This document shows positions 56,465 to 64,000 of a stretch of DNA of 64,000 nucleotides, piece after piece. Source of the stretch: Pseudorasbora parva (taxonomy: Eukaryota > Chordata > Actinopteri > Cypriniformes > Gobionidae). A program made the translations under genes and the position numbers. The DNA lies in the NCBI RefSeq assembly GCF_024679245.1, contig NC_090174.1, positions 17,291,933 to 17,355,932 on the forward strand. Direction: 5' to 3'. Below the pieces are notes generated by a model. It did not search any database, was not told the origin of the DNA, and saw only the letters and a program-made list of their open reading frames with translations. Position 1 is the stretch's first letter. Every line of letters starts with the position of its first letter.

Positions 56465-56751
56465 GTTGTGACTAGTCGAAACTGAATTAGAGATATCTCT
56501 AATTACCTTTGCGTATGTGTGACGCGTCTATTGAAGATATCTCTGGCCTCATTACAGATATCTTTAATAGAGTTTTGACTAGTCAAAATGTATTTAGAGA
56601 TATCTCGAATCAGATTTCTTACTAGTGCAATTATAATTGCAGATATCTCTAATTGTCATTTTGACTAGTCGAATTATAATTATCACTAGTCAAAATACAA
56701 TTGTTACTATCTTTAAATATATTTATAGATAGTCAGACAAAGGTTTAAATG
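56465..56751. mobile_element. Outer GATATC-type foldback, second part
   Basis: Short array arm repeating 56,160-56,450 (GTTGTGACTAGTCGAAACTG to AGTCAGACAAAGGTTTAAAT). Its expected terminus is replaced by an inverted end sequence at 56,752. Confidence 0.75.
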
Positions 56752-56778
56752 TATCACAAGCCATTTTAGCATTTAAAA
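56752..56778. repeat. Isolated foldback terminus in opposite orientation
   Basis: TATCACAAGCCATTTTAGCA then TTTAAA is a left-type terminal repeat, where a right-type one is expected. Confidence 0.65.
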
Positions 56779-57491
56779 TGCTCTTTTTTTTCTTTTTTTT
56801 TTTTTAGTTGTCGCGACCCATATAGGCCTACAACCATTTACATTCAAATTAGTCAAACCAAGTATAACAATACTTGTATACAATGGGCCATTTGACTGTA
56901 TTCTCCATTAAACCACTAGATGGCACAAATATTCAGCTCAGCACTTTTCCACACAACTGCTTTTGATCCTTGATGCGTTCGCAACGGAAAGTTGATTCTG
57001 CACTAATTCGATAGCTAGGCAGGCATATCTATGGGACGCTAATTTGAAAGAGAGAGAAAAACAGTAAGTCACGTATAAGTCGCATTTGATTGCATTCATA
57101 ATACCAGTAGGCTAAATAAAGCGAAATATTGTACTACAAACATAGGTTATTTTAGTTCCCCTCACTCCACAACAAATCCTTCAAATTTAACGTCAAAACG
57201 AAATAATTTAATGAGGAAATGAAAGTAACCAGCGACTCACGCAGGCAGCCCTCATTCGAGTACAAATGTTTCCATATTGGTGATACATTTAGATGCTAAA
57301 CCATTATTTATTATTGGCTTTGGCTACTTAACTAGCGTCCCAATATTGATGGGAAAAAATCATCCTCTTCACATGCGCAAAAATGTGCTTGAGAATTGCA
57401 CTACACTCCCGCGGCACTCGCGGAACCCAACGCATATAGAGTGCGGCGCGGGACTAGATTTGATGGCTGAGTGCGGGCGGTATATCTACTC

Positions 57492-57524
<33 letters not shown>

Positions 57525-57706
57525 GATTTCGGGAGAATAAAACTATTTGCATGACCACAGCAAAATAAAAAAATCTGAAAAGAAAAACATCTAGAAACAA
57601 ATAAAATGTTATAAAATAAAATCAAAGAGTATAACACGTTTTTGCCGCGTTGTGCAATGTAACCAATATATTAACAAAGCTGATATGTTTATTTCTAGAA
57701 CGCAAT
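56779..57706. other. No gene recognised; contains (GT)n
   Basis: A poly-T patch lies at 56,786-56,805 and (GT)n at 57,499-57,523. Resembles 47,930-48,350. The open frames around the GT repeat are low-complexity. Confidence 0.35.
57702..57706. repeat. Gypsy-2 target duplication, left
   Basis: GCAAT precedes the 5' LTR; GCAAT follows the 3' LTR at 63,047-63,051. Confidence 0.93.
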
Positions 57707-58245
57707 TGTCAGGAGTTTGGTTTGACTTCTCTGGCTTTACTCTTCTCTGTATGCCTTCTCTCAGCTGCTCGCTATATTAATTAGCGGCCGCGCTCTGTGC
57801 ATCTCACACCTGTCCCCCCTTTGTCCTGATCACCTTGCTATTTAACTCTCATGCTCTTCTCCCCTCTTTGTCGGGTTATTGTTTGTTTGTTCTTTCATGT
57901 CGGCAACTAACGTCTTGTCCTCTTATGCTCGCCTAGTCCTGTTTCGCCGTGTGTGTGTGGTTCAAGAGGATTTTCCCCTGGGTTCTGCGGCTTCCCAGTC
58001 TGCTCTTCAGCACCGCCGTATCAGCCGAGTGAGGTGTGCGTTTCGACGCGTCCTGCGTGCGCTCCCTGGCCAGCAGTACCCGTTACCAGGCTACCCGCCA
58101 GCTCATGTACTCTTTTGCTTATCTCTCCTGACCTGCGTCCGCCTATACGGCTGGTAACTGGCAGTCAGCCTTATTTTCCCTGTTCCCGCTCAATAAATTA
58201 CTAATTTACCAGCATTCGCTTTTGGGTCCTTTCTACATTGTGACA
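57707..58245 (+). repeat. Gypsy-2 5' LTR (539 bp)
   Basis: Begins TGTCAGGAGTTTGG and ends CATTGTGACA. TATTTAA is at 57,839-57,845 and AATAAA at 58,192-58,197. The 92- and 83-codon frames inside recur in the 3' LTR only because the LTRs are duplicates. Confidence 0.95.
57839..57870 (+). promoter_or_regulatory. Gypsy-2 promoter: TATA-like box to inferred start
   Basis: TATTTAA lies 31 bases upstream of GTCGGGTTATT (57,870-57,880), the word complementary to the primer site. The spacing is that of a TATA-driven pol II start. Confidence 0.65.
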
Positions 58246-58246
58246 G

Positions 58247-58257
58247 AATAACCCGAC
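58247..58257 (+). promoter_or_regulatory. Gypsy-2 primer-binding site (self-priming type)
   Basis: AATAACCCGAC, one base after the LTR, is an 11-base perfect complement of GTCGGGTTATT in the LTR. No tRNA-like primer site is present. Confidence 0.75.
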
Positions 58258-58261
58258 CACT

Positions 58262-59182
58262 ATGGACCCAGCGAACGAGACGACGACCATCCGCTCAGCG
58301 GTCGAGCTGCAGGGAGCTATGCTGGGTAGACACGCCGAGGAATTGGCAGCCGCTAAGCACGCCGTGGATGCACTCGCTGCCCAGGTAACGGATTTGACCG
58401 GCCAACTACACCTCCTGCGTCAAGACCAGTCCTCGTCTCCTGGGACGCGACAAGCAGCCGAGCCTCGCGTCAACAACCCCCCTTGTTATTCCGGCGAGCC
58501 TACAGAGTGCCGGGCATTTCTTACCCAGTGTGAGGTAGTGTTTTCCCTTCAGCCGGTCACGTATGCTTCGGACCGCGCCAAGGTTGCGTTTGTGGTGTCT
58601 CTTCTCACGAGCCGAGCCCGGGATTGGGGAGCGGCAGTCTGGGAGGCTGAAGCTAACTGCTGCAAGCAGTACACCTCATTTAAAGAAGAGATGTTGAAGG
58701 TGTTTGATCGTTCTGTTTTTGGTCGCGAGGCTTCTCGACAGCTAGCTGCTCTCCGCCAAGGAGGACGTTCCGCGGCCGATTATGCGATTGACTTTAAGAC
58801 CTTGTCGGCCACCTGTGAATGGAATGAGGCTGCCCTCACTGCACGCTTTTTGGAGGGCCTGAATGATGACCTGAAGGACGAGATTTTTGCTCGTGAGTTT
58901 CCCTCGAACCTAGATGAGTTGGTGGAATTGGCCATTCGGTTAGACAAGCGCTTTGATCTGCGCAGACGCGCTCGTGCTGACGTCATGGGTTTCCGGGGAT
59001 CCCCATCCACGCCTTCGGCATCACCGGAGTCACGCCCAGACCCTGAGCCAATGCAGCTGGGCAGAATACATCTCTCCTCCGCTGAACGCCAACGCCGCAT
59101 CCGGGAGCGATTGTGCCTTTACTGTGGTGGCACTGGGCATTTTGCTGCCACATGTCCGGCAAAAGAGAGAGCTCGCCAGTAG
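58262..59182 (+). CDS. Gypsy-2 Gag (capsid and nucleocapsid)
   Basis: 306 residues from [21 protein letters not shown] helical N-terminal region ([18 protein letters not shown]) precedes the capsid-like retrotransposon Gag domain ([55 protein letters not shown]). Next come [38 protein letters not shown] and the CCHC knuckle [14 protein letters not shown]. It starts 16 bases after the LTR. It terminates at TAG 59,180-59,182, overlapping pol by 70 bases. Gag assembles the particle and binds the RNA. It aligns by motif order with Gypsy-1 gag but has no internal stop. Confidence 0.93.
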   Translation: MDPANETTTIRSAVELQGAMLGRHAEELAAAKHAVDALAAQVTDLTGQLHLLRQDQSSSPGTRQAAEPRVNNPPCYSGEPTECRAFLTQCEVVFSLQPVTYASDRAKVAFVVSLLTSRARDWGAAVWEAEANCCKQYTSFKEEMLKVFDRSVFGREASRQLAALRQGGRSAADYAIDFKTLSATCEWNEAALTARFLEGLNDDLKDEIFAREFPSNLDELVELAIRLDKRFDLRRRARADVMGFRGSPSTPSASPESRPDPEPMQLGRIHLSSAERQRRIRERLCLYCGGTGHFAATCPAKERARQ

Positions 59183-62100
59183 ATCGGGGAGTATTGGCGA
59201 GCGCAACTCCTCTATCCCCATCCTTCAAGTCTCGCACCTTGATTTCGACCATTCTTCGCTGGGGTACCTCATCTGTCACCTGCTCTGCCCTCATTGACTC
59301 GGGGGCGGAGGGAAATTTTCTTGATGAGACGTGGGCGGTTAAACACGGCCTTCCCCTTCATGAATTAAAGGAGACTCCCACAGCTTTTGCCCTGGACGGC
59401 CGGGCGCTGTCTAACATCCGTTTAGCCACCGCCCCGGTGAGTCTCACCACATCTGGCAACCACCAAGAGACCATTTCCTTTCTAGTGTTTCATTCTCCTA
59501 TGGCCCCCATTGTCCTAGGACATCCGTGGTTAACACAGCACAATCCCCAGATAAACTGGTCAGATAGTTCTATTATGTCATGGAGCTTGCCTTGTCATAC
59601 AAATTGTCTTGTCTCTGCTGTTTCCTCTGTCTCACCTGTGTCTGTTTTTCAGGAGGAGTCCATTGATTTATCTGGAGTCCCGGAGGAGTACCACGATCTG
59701 CGAGCGGTGTTTAGTCGTTCCCGGGCCGCTTCTCTCCCTCCGCACCGTCCTTATGATTGTAGTATCGACCTTCTTCCTGGCACCTCTCCTCCCCGTGGGC
59801 GTTTATATTCCTTGTCTGCTCCTGAACGCAAGGCACTTGAGAGATATCTCGACGAATCTCTCATGGCGGGTACCATTGTTCCTTCCTCCTCCCCCGCCGG
59901 TGCGGGATTTTTCTTCGTAAAAAAGAAGGACGGTTCCCTGCGCCCCTGCATTGATTATCGTGGGCTGAATGACATCACCATTAAGAACCGGTATCCGTTA
60001 CCACTGATGTCATCGGCCTTCGAGATCCTGCAGGGGGCAAGGATTTTCACGAAGTTAGATCTCCGTAACGCATACCACTTGGTGCGCATTAAGGAGGGGG
60101 ACGAGTGGAAGACGGCGTTTAATACCCCGTTAGGACACTTTGAATACCGGGTGCTACCGTTCGGGCTGGTAAACGCCCCAGCCGTTTTTCAAGCGCTCGT
60201 TAACGATGTGTTAAGAGACATGCTCAACATCTTTGTCTTTGTGTACCTGGATGACATCCTCATTTTCTCCCCGAATCTCCAGGTACACACCCAACACGTT
60301 CGTCGCGTATTACAGCGCTTATTGGAGAATCGTCTCTATGTAAAGGCGGAGAAATGCGCATTCCATGTCCAGTCGGTTACCTTCCTTGGTTCGGTCGTGT
60401 CGGCAAGGGGCATAAGCATGGACCCCTCCAAGATTCAGGCAGTCACTGATTGGCCCGTTCCCGAGTCTCGCTCGGCTCTTCAGCGGTTTCTGGGGTTTGC
60501 GAACTTTTATCGCCGCTTCATACGTAATTTCAGTCAGGTTGCCGCTCCCCTGACTGCTCTTACGTCTGCGAAGTCCCCCTTTGTCTGGTCTGAGAATGCT
60601 CAGTGCGCTTTCGAACGTCTTAAAGGTCTGTTTACATCTGCGCCTATTCTAATTTCGCCTGATCCGGAGAGCCAATTTATCATCGAGGTTGACGCGTCTG
60701 AAGTCGGAGTGGGAGCTGTGCTTTCGCAGCGCTCCCCTCTCGATCATAAGGTTCACCCGTGTGCTTTTTTTTCGCGCCGGCTCTCGTCAGCTGAACGCAA
60801 CTATGACGTGGGTAATAGGGAGCTCCTTGCCATCCGGCTGGCCTTAGAGGAGTGGCGTCATTGGCTTGAGGGAGCCTCCACTCCGTTTATCGTCTGGACT
60901 GACCATCGTAACTTAGAGTATATCCGCTCCGCTAAGAGACTTAATGCTAGACAGGCTCGCTGGGCTCTTTTTTTCGGGCGTTTTAGTTTTACGATCTCTT
61001 ACAGACCTGGGTCTAGAAACGTTAAACCAGACGCTCTTTCTCGCCAGTTTTCTTCCTCTGATGATGGTGCCACCACGGAGACCATCCTACCGGAGGGATG
61101 CGTGGTTGGTTCCGTCACGTGGGGAGTGGAACGGTTGGTGAGAGGAGCGCTGGCGCACACCGTCGTTCCTCGGGGGTGCCCTGAGGGTAAACTTTTTGTC
61201 GTACAGTCGGTTCGTCCAGCTGTTCTTCGCTGGAGTCACGCCTCTAGATTTGTTGCGCATCCAGGGGTGGGGCGCACGCTGGCAGTGGTCCGCCAGCGAT
61301 TCTGGTGGCCTGCCATGGAACGTGAGATACGTCGATTTGTCGCGTCATGTTCTGTCTGTGCGCAGCAAAAGTCCGGTAATTCGCCTCCCAAGGGTCTTCT
61401 TCGTCCCCTCTCTATTCCCTCCCGCCCTTGGTCCCATATTGCCCTGGATTTCGTCACGGGGCTTCCCCCCTCCTGTGGCAATACGGTGATTCTGACTGTT
61501 GTGGACCGATTTTCTAAGGCGGTCCATTTTGTCCCTCTTCCCAAGCTTCCGTCGGCTAAGGAGACTGCGCGTACGGTCGTGGACCACGTCTTTAGGATTC
61601 ATGGACTTCCTACGGATGTGGTTTCGGATAGGGGGCCCCAATTTGTTTCTAACTTTTGGAGGGAGTTCTGTCGGCAGATTGGGGCTACCGCCAGTCTGTC
61701 GTCAGGGTTTCACCCACAGACTAATGGTCAGGCCGAGCGCGCTAATCAGGACCTTGGGCGGATGCTTCGCTGTTTGGCAGCTAGAAACCCCTCCTCCTGG
61801 TGCGAACAATTGACTTGGGCAGAATACGCGCATAATTCGTTGCCGTCGTCGTCCACTGGCCTGTCTCCGTTTTCATGTTGCTTGGGTTACCAGCCACCTC
61901 TGTTTCCCTCTCAGGAGAGCGCGGCTGCCGTTCCCTCGGTTCAAGCGTTCATTCAGCGCTGTCGTCGTACTTGGAGGAGAGTGAGATCGGTTCTTTGCCG
62001 GACAGCGGAACGCACCCGTCGGGCCGCTAACCGTCGTCGGTCTAAAGCACCTAGGTATGTGTGTGGTCAGAAAGTTTGGCTCGCCACACGTAATTTACCC

Positions 62101-62526
62101 ATTCAGACGCCCGCTCGTAAGTTGGCTCCCCGTTTCATTGGGCCCTATGTCGTTACTAAGGTTATCAGTCCAGCGGCAGTACGGCTCAGGTTGCCACATT
62201 CCCTTAAGCGCGTTCACCCGGTTTTCCATGTCTCATGCATTAAGCCCGCGGTTCGCACTCGGTTGCCTCCCTCCCCCCCCCTTGCCATTCGTGCTAACTC
62301 TCCCGTCTTTAAGGTTAAGAAGCTGCTGGATGTCCGACCCCGAGGGCGGGGTCATCAGTATCTTGTCGATTGGGAGGGATTCGGTCCGGAGGAGAGAAGC
62401 TGGGTACCAGGAAGGGATGTGCTGGACCGCTCGCTTATCGAGGACTTCCTCCGCTCCCGGCAGTCTTCCTCGGGGGCGCCAGGTGGCGCCCGTCGGGGAG
62501 GGGGTACTGTCAGGAGTTTGGTTTGA
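59113..62526 (+). CDS. Gypsy-2 Pol (PR, RT, RNase H, IN, chromodomain)
   Basis: Open from 59,113, in the -1 frame relative to gag; probably made as a Gag-Pol fusion entering near 59,161 rather than from the first ATG. Numbering from 59,113: protease [12 protein letters not shown] (Asp62); [29 protein letters not shown] and [10 protein letters not shown] (378-381); RNase [16 protein letters not shown] and [15 protein letters not shown]; zinc finger [19 protein letters not shown]; integrase Asp779 (IALDFVTGL), Asp839 (SDRGPQF) and Glu875 (GQAERAN), a complete DD35E; chromodomain [16 protein letters not shown]. The frame ends 19 bases inside the 3' LTR. No inactivating change was seen. Proteins of this type copy the RNA and integrate the DNA; the chromodomain may steer integration to histone-marked chromatin. 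Confidence 0.95.
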   Translation: MPLLWWHWAFCCHMSGKRESSPVDRGVLASATPLSPSFKSRTLISTILRWGTSSVTCSALIDSGAEGNFLDETWAVKHGLPLHELKETPTAFALDGRALSNIRLATAPVSLTTSGNHQETISFLVFHSPMAPIVLGHPWLTQHNPQINWSDSSIMSWSLPCHTNCLVSAVSSVSPVSVFQEESIDLSGVPEEYHDLRAVFSRSRAASLPPHRPYDCSIDLLPGTSPPRGRLYSLSAPERKALERYLDESLMAGTIVPSSSPAGAGFFFVKKKDGSLRPCIDYRGLNDITIKNRYPLPLMSSAFEILQGARIFTKLDLRNAYHLVRIKEGDEWKTAFNTPLGHFEYRVLPFGLVNAPAVFQALVNDVLRDMLNIFVFVYLDDILIFSPNLQVHTQHVRRVLQRLLENRLYVKAEKCAFHVQSVTFLGSVVSARGISMDPSKIQAVTDWPVPESRSALQRFLGFANFYRRFIRNFSQVAAPLTALTSAKSPFVWSENAQCAFERLKGLFTSAPILISPDPESQFIIEVDASEVGVGAVLSQRSPLDHKVHPCAFFSRRLSSAERNYDVGNRELLAIRLALEEWRHWLEGASTPFIVWTDHRNLEYIRSAKRLNARQARWALFFGRFSFTISYRPGSRNVKPDALSRQFSSSDDGATTETILPEGCVVGSVTWGVERLVRGALAHTVVPRGCPEGKLFVVQSVRPAVLRWSHASRFVAHPGVGRTLAVVRQRFWWPAMEREIRRFVASCSVCAQQKSGNSPPKGLLRPLSIPSRPWSHIALDFVTGLPPSCGNTVILTVVDRFSKAVHFVPLPKLPSAKETARTVVDHVFRIHGLPTDVVSDRGPQFVSNFWREFCRQIGATASLSSGFHPQTNGQAERANQDLGRMLRCLAARNPSSWCEQLTWAEYAHNSLPSSSTGLSPFSCCLGYQPPLFPSQESAAAVPSVQAFIQRCRRTWRRVRSVLCRTAERTRRAANRRRSKAPRYVCGQKVWLATRNLPIQTPARKLAPRFIGPYVVTKVISPAAVRLRLPHSLKRVHPVFHVSCIKPAVRTRLPPSPPLAIRANSPVFKVKKLLDVRPRGRGHQYLVDWEGFGPEERSWVPGRDVLDRSLIEDFLRSRQSSSGAPGGARRGGGTVRSLV
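59159..59202 (+). promoter_or_regulatory. Candidate -1 frameshift signal at the gag-pol junction
   Basis: In the gag frame the codons are GCA-AAA-GAG. Six bases after AAA a stem of 8 bp (GCTCGCCA 59,171-59,178 with TGGCGAGC 59,195-59,202) closes a 16-base loop containing the gag stop. Slipping back one base on A-AAA leads into the pol frame. The slip site is not a canonical X-XXY-YYZ heptamer, so efficiency is uncertain. Confidence 0.5.
62494..62507 (+). promoter_or_regulatory. Gypsy-2 polypurine tract
   Basis: CGGGGAGGGGGTAC abuts the 3' LTR; it is also the coding sequence for the Gly-rich Pol C-terminus. Confidence 0.75.
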
Positions 62527-63046
62527 CTTCTCTGGCTTTACTCTTCTCTGTATGCCTTCTCTCAGCTGCTCGCTATATTAATTAGCGGCCGCGCTCTGTG
62601 CATCTCACACCTGTCCCCCCTTTGTCCTGATCACCTTGCTATTTAACTCTCATGCTCTTCTCCCCTCTTTGTCGGGTTATTGTTTGTTTGTTCTTTCATG
62701 TCGGCAACTAACGTCTTGTCCTCTTATGCTCGCCTAGTCCTGTTTCGCCGTGTGTGTGTGGTTCAAGAGGATTTTCCCCTGGGTTCTGCGGCTTCCCAGT
62801 CTGCTCTTCAGCACCGCCGTATCAGCCGAGTGAGGTGTGCGTTTCGACGCGTCCTGCGTGCGCTCCCTGGCCAGCAGTACCCGTTACCAGGCTACCCGCC
62901 AGCTCATGTACTCTTTTGCTTATCTCTCCTGACCTGCGTCCGCCTATACGGCTGGTAACTGGCAGTCAGCCTTATTTTCCCTGTTCCCGCTCAATAAATT
63001 ACTAATTTACCAGCATTCGCTTTTGGGTCCTTTCTACATTGTGACA
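62508..63046 (+). repeat. Gypsy-2 3' LTR (539 bp)
   Basis: Same length and, by eye, same sequence as the 5' LTR; followed by GCAAT. Confidence 0.95.
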
Positions 63047-63051
63047 GCAAT

Positions 63052-64000
63052 GGCCAAACAGATTAATTTAAGAGAAAAATCCCCTCACCGCTCAAAAGAG
63101 TTTTTGTGAAGTGCTGAATTCTGTATGCTGACAAATCCTCTGATTATAACAAAGAAAGTTTAGACATTATAAAAAAAGATTCATTGTGCAATCATTTTAA
63201 TTGATAACAGAGCTTTGCGAGATCGCGTTGAACTGAGATGGTATTATGAGCGCACTTTGCGCGTATTCTGCCACGCCAAACCACGCAGAATAAAAAAACT
63301 ATTTATACTTGTATGCGGCCAGGAGCGGCACAAAACATGCATGCGAGCGGGTGTCTATTTGGAAACACCTCAGGAGCAGTGCTCACGCTGAATGGCACGA
63401 AGTGTTGGCTACTGGCTATTTAAACTGAGCTATGTAACTTTTTATATATTAGGTTGGCTTTTTTATTTTGATAATGAACTGGCTGCGATGTCAAGTTTGC
63501 AATGCCATCACAGTTCGCATGTTGTGTGCGCGTGATCGAGGCGCCCGTGCGTAAGAGCAGAGGAAACAAATAAAATCTGTAATAGTCATACAGAAGAGAA
63601 GGACATTATTTAAAATAGCAAAAGTGTTTACTTACATTGTGCTATAAAATAGCCTAAAGAAAACAAGATTTGCTTTCTGTCTTCTGGGTTTCCGTTCCGT
63701 GATCTTGTCTGGAGGAGTGTTAAGGTTACGTAGTATTACCGTTGCGGGTCAGCGTTGGGTTCCGAGGAAAAAGATAGACGAGAGATGGGATCATCTTTAG
63801 CCGTTCACGGCATATTTATTATTTTAGCTGACGACACATCAGTCTCACGGTCAGACAGCTTTTTAGTCAGAGACTACCACAAATCAACTGGGACAAACAT
63901 CCTCAATACGCACACGCGTCTTTTCTCTTTTCTTTTAGTATACACTTTCAGTGCCCCCTTGTGGCATACACATATGCATAACAATGAACAGTATAACATT
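63052..64000. other. No gene recognised
   Basis: Right flank of Gypsy-2. The part at about 63,410-63,490 resembles 48,415-48,490, so the Gypsy lies inside the second copy of a diverged duplicated segment. Confidence 0.35.

Larger units (their letters stand above)
57707..63046 (+). mobile_element. Gypsy-2: apparently intact chromodomain Gypsy element
   Basis: 5,340-bp Ty3/Gypsy element of the Tf1/sushi-like chromovirus type. It has two 539-bp LTRs with no difference seen by eye, a GCAAT duplication, a self-priming primer site, gag and pol overlapping in different frames, and a polypurine tract. No stop or frameshift other than the gag-pol junction was found, and all catalytic motifs are present. 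It is therefore the best candidate for a recently active element in the window. Confidence 0.95.

Noticed and set aside
57879..58204. 92- and 83-codon frames in the Gypsy-2 LTR, repeated at 62,680
   Set aside because: Identical because the LTRs are duplicates; no family signature, and they overlap promoter and poly-A signals.

Overview
The window looks like vertebrate, specifically teleost and most likely cyprinid, nuclear DNA. The evidence is one intact spliced gene of the fish ZP3 egg-coat family, a tRNA-derived SINE of the DANA/mermaid type, Tx1-type L1 and I/Nimb-type LINEs, two chromodomain Gypsy elements, many inverted-repeat MITEs and abundant (TA)n and (GT)n microsatellites. Nothing bacterial or viral was seen. 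Apart from the ZP3-like gene (21,494-23,793) and remnants of another gene family, almost everything that can be explained is transposon-derived. All family names are from recognition by eye, with no database search.

Layout. 1-11.5 kb: a broken hAT/ZBED transposase, a ~160-bp tandem repeat, several foldback MITEs (two TTAA-flanked ones abut and share one TTAA), a SINE, and a frameshifted multi-exon remnant of an uncharacterised teleost gene. 11.5-14.6 kb: serially inserted foldback elements built from 6-bp palindromes about 21 bp apart. 15.0-17.6 kb: a 2.6-kb element with CCCAGCAAGC ends, with a second copy at 48.7-51.0 kb. 18.0-19.2 kb: another inverted-repeat element. 21.4-23.8 kb: the ZP3-like gene. 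24-27.9 kb: MITE fragments, microsatellites and a gene remnant. 27.9-34.0 kb: a near full-length I-type LINE. 34.0-47.5 kb: a full-length antisense L1/Tx1 split by Gypsy-1 (37.5-42.8 kb) and by an inverted-repeat transposon (43.5-46.5 kb), which itself holds a palindrome-array foldback (43.65-45.45 kb). 51-53.8 kb: an L1 ORF1 fragment and inverted-repeat elements. 53.8-56.8 kb: foldback elements nested in one another. 57.7-63.0 kb: Gypsy-2, which looks intact.

The history can be read from target-site duplications (TSDs). The I-type LINE and the L1 share the same 12-13 bp target, present three times. Gypsy-1 (CATAT), the 43.5-kb transposon (GAAATAA) and the MITE in the I-type LINE (TTAA) interrupt coding sequence so cleanly that the reading frame continues across the duplication. 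Both Gypsy elements have a primer site complementary to the predicted 5' end of their own transcript, as in the self-priming Tf1/sushi group.

The most unusual structure is the palindrome-array foldback family. Two subfamilies share end sequence, a 43-bp period (palindromes every ~21 bp, two helical turns) and one landmark, but carry different palindromes (AGAGCTCT/TTACTAGTAA versus AGATATCT/TGACTAGTCA). Symmetry is kept while the core bases change, which suggests that the phased palindromes do something.
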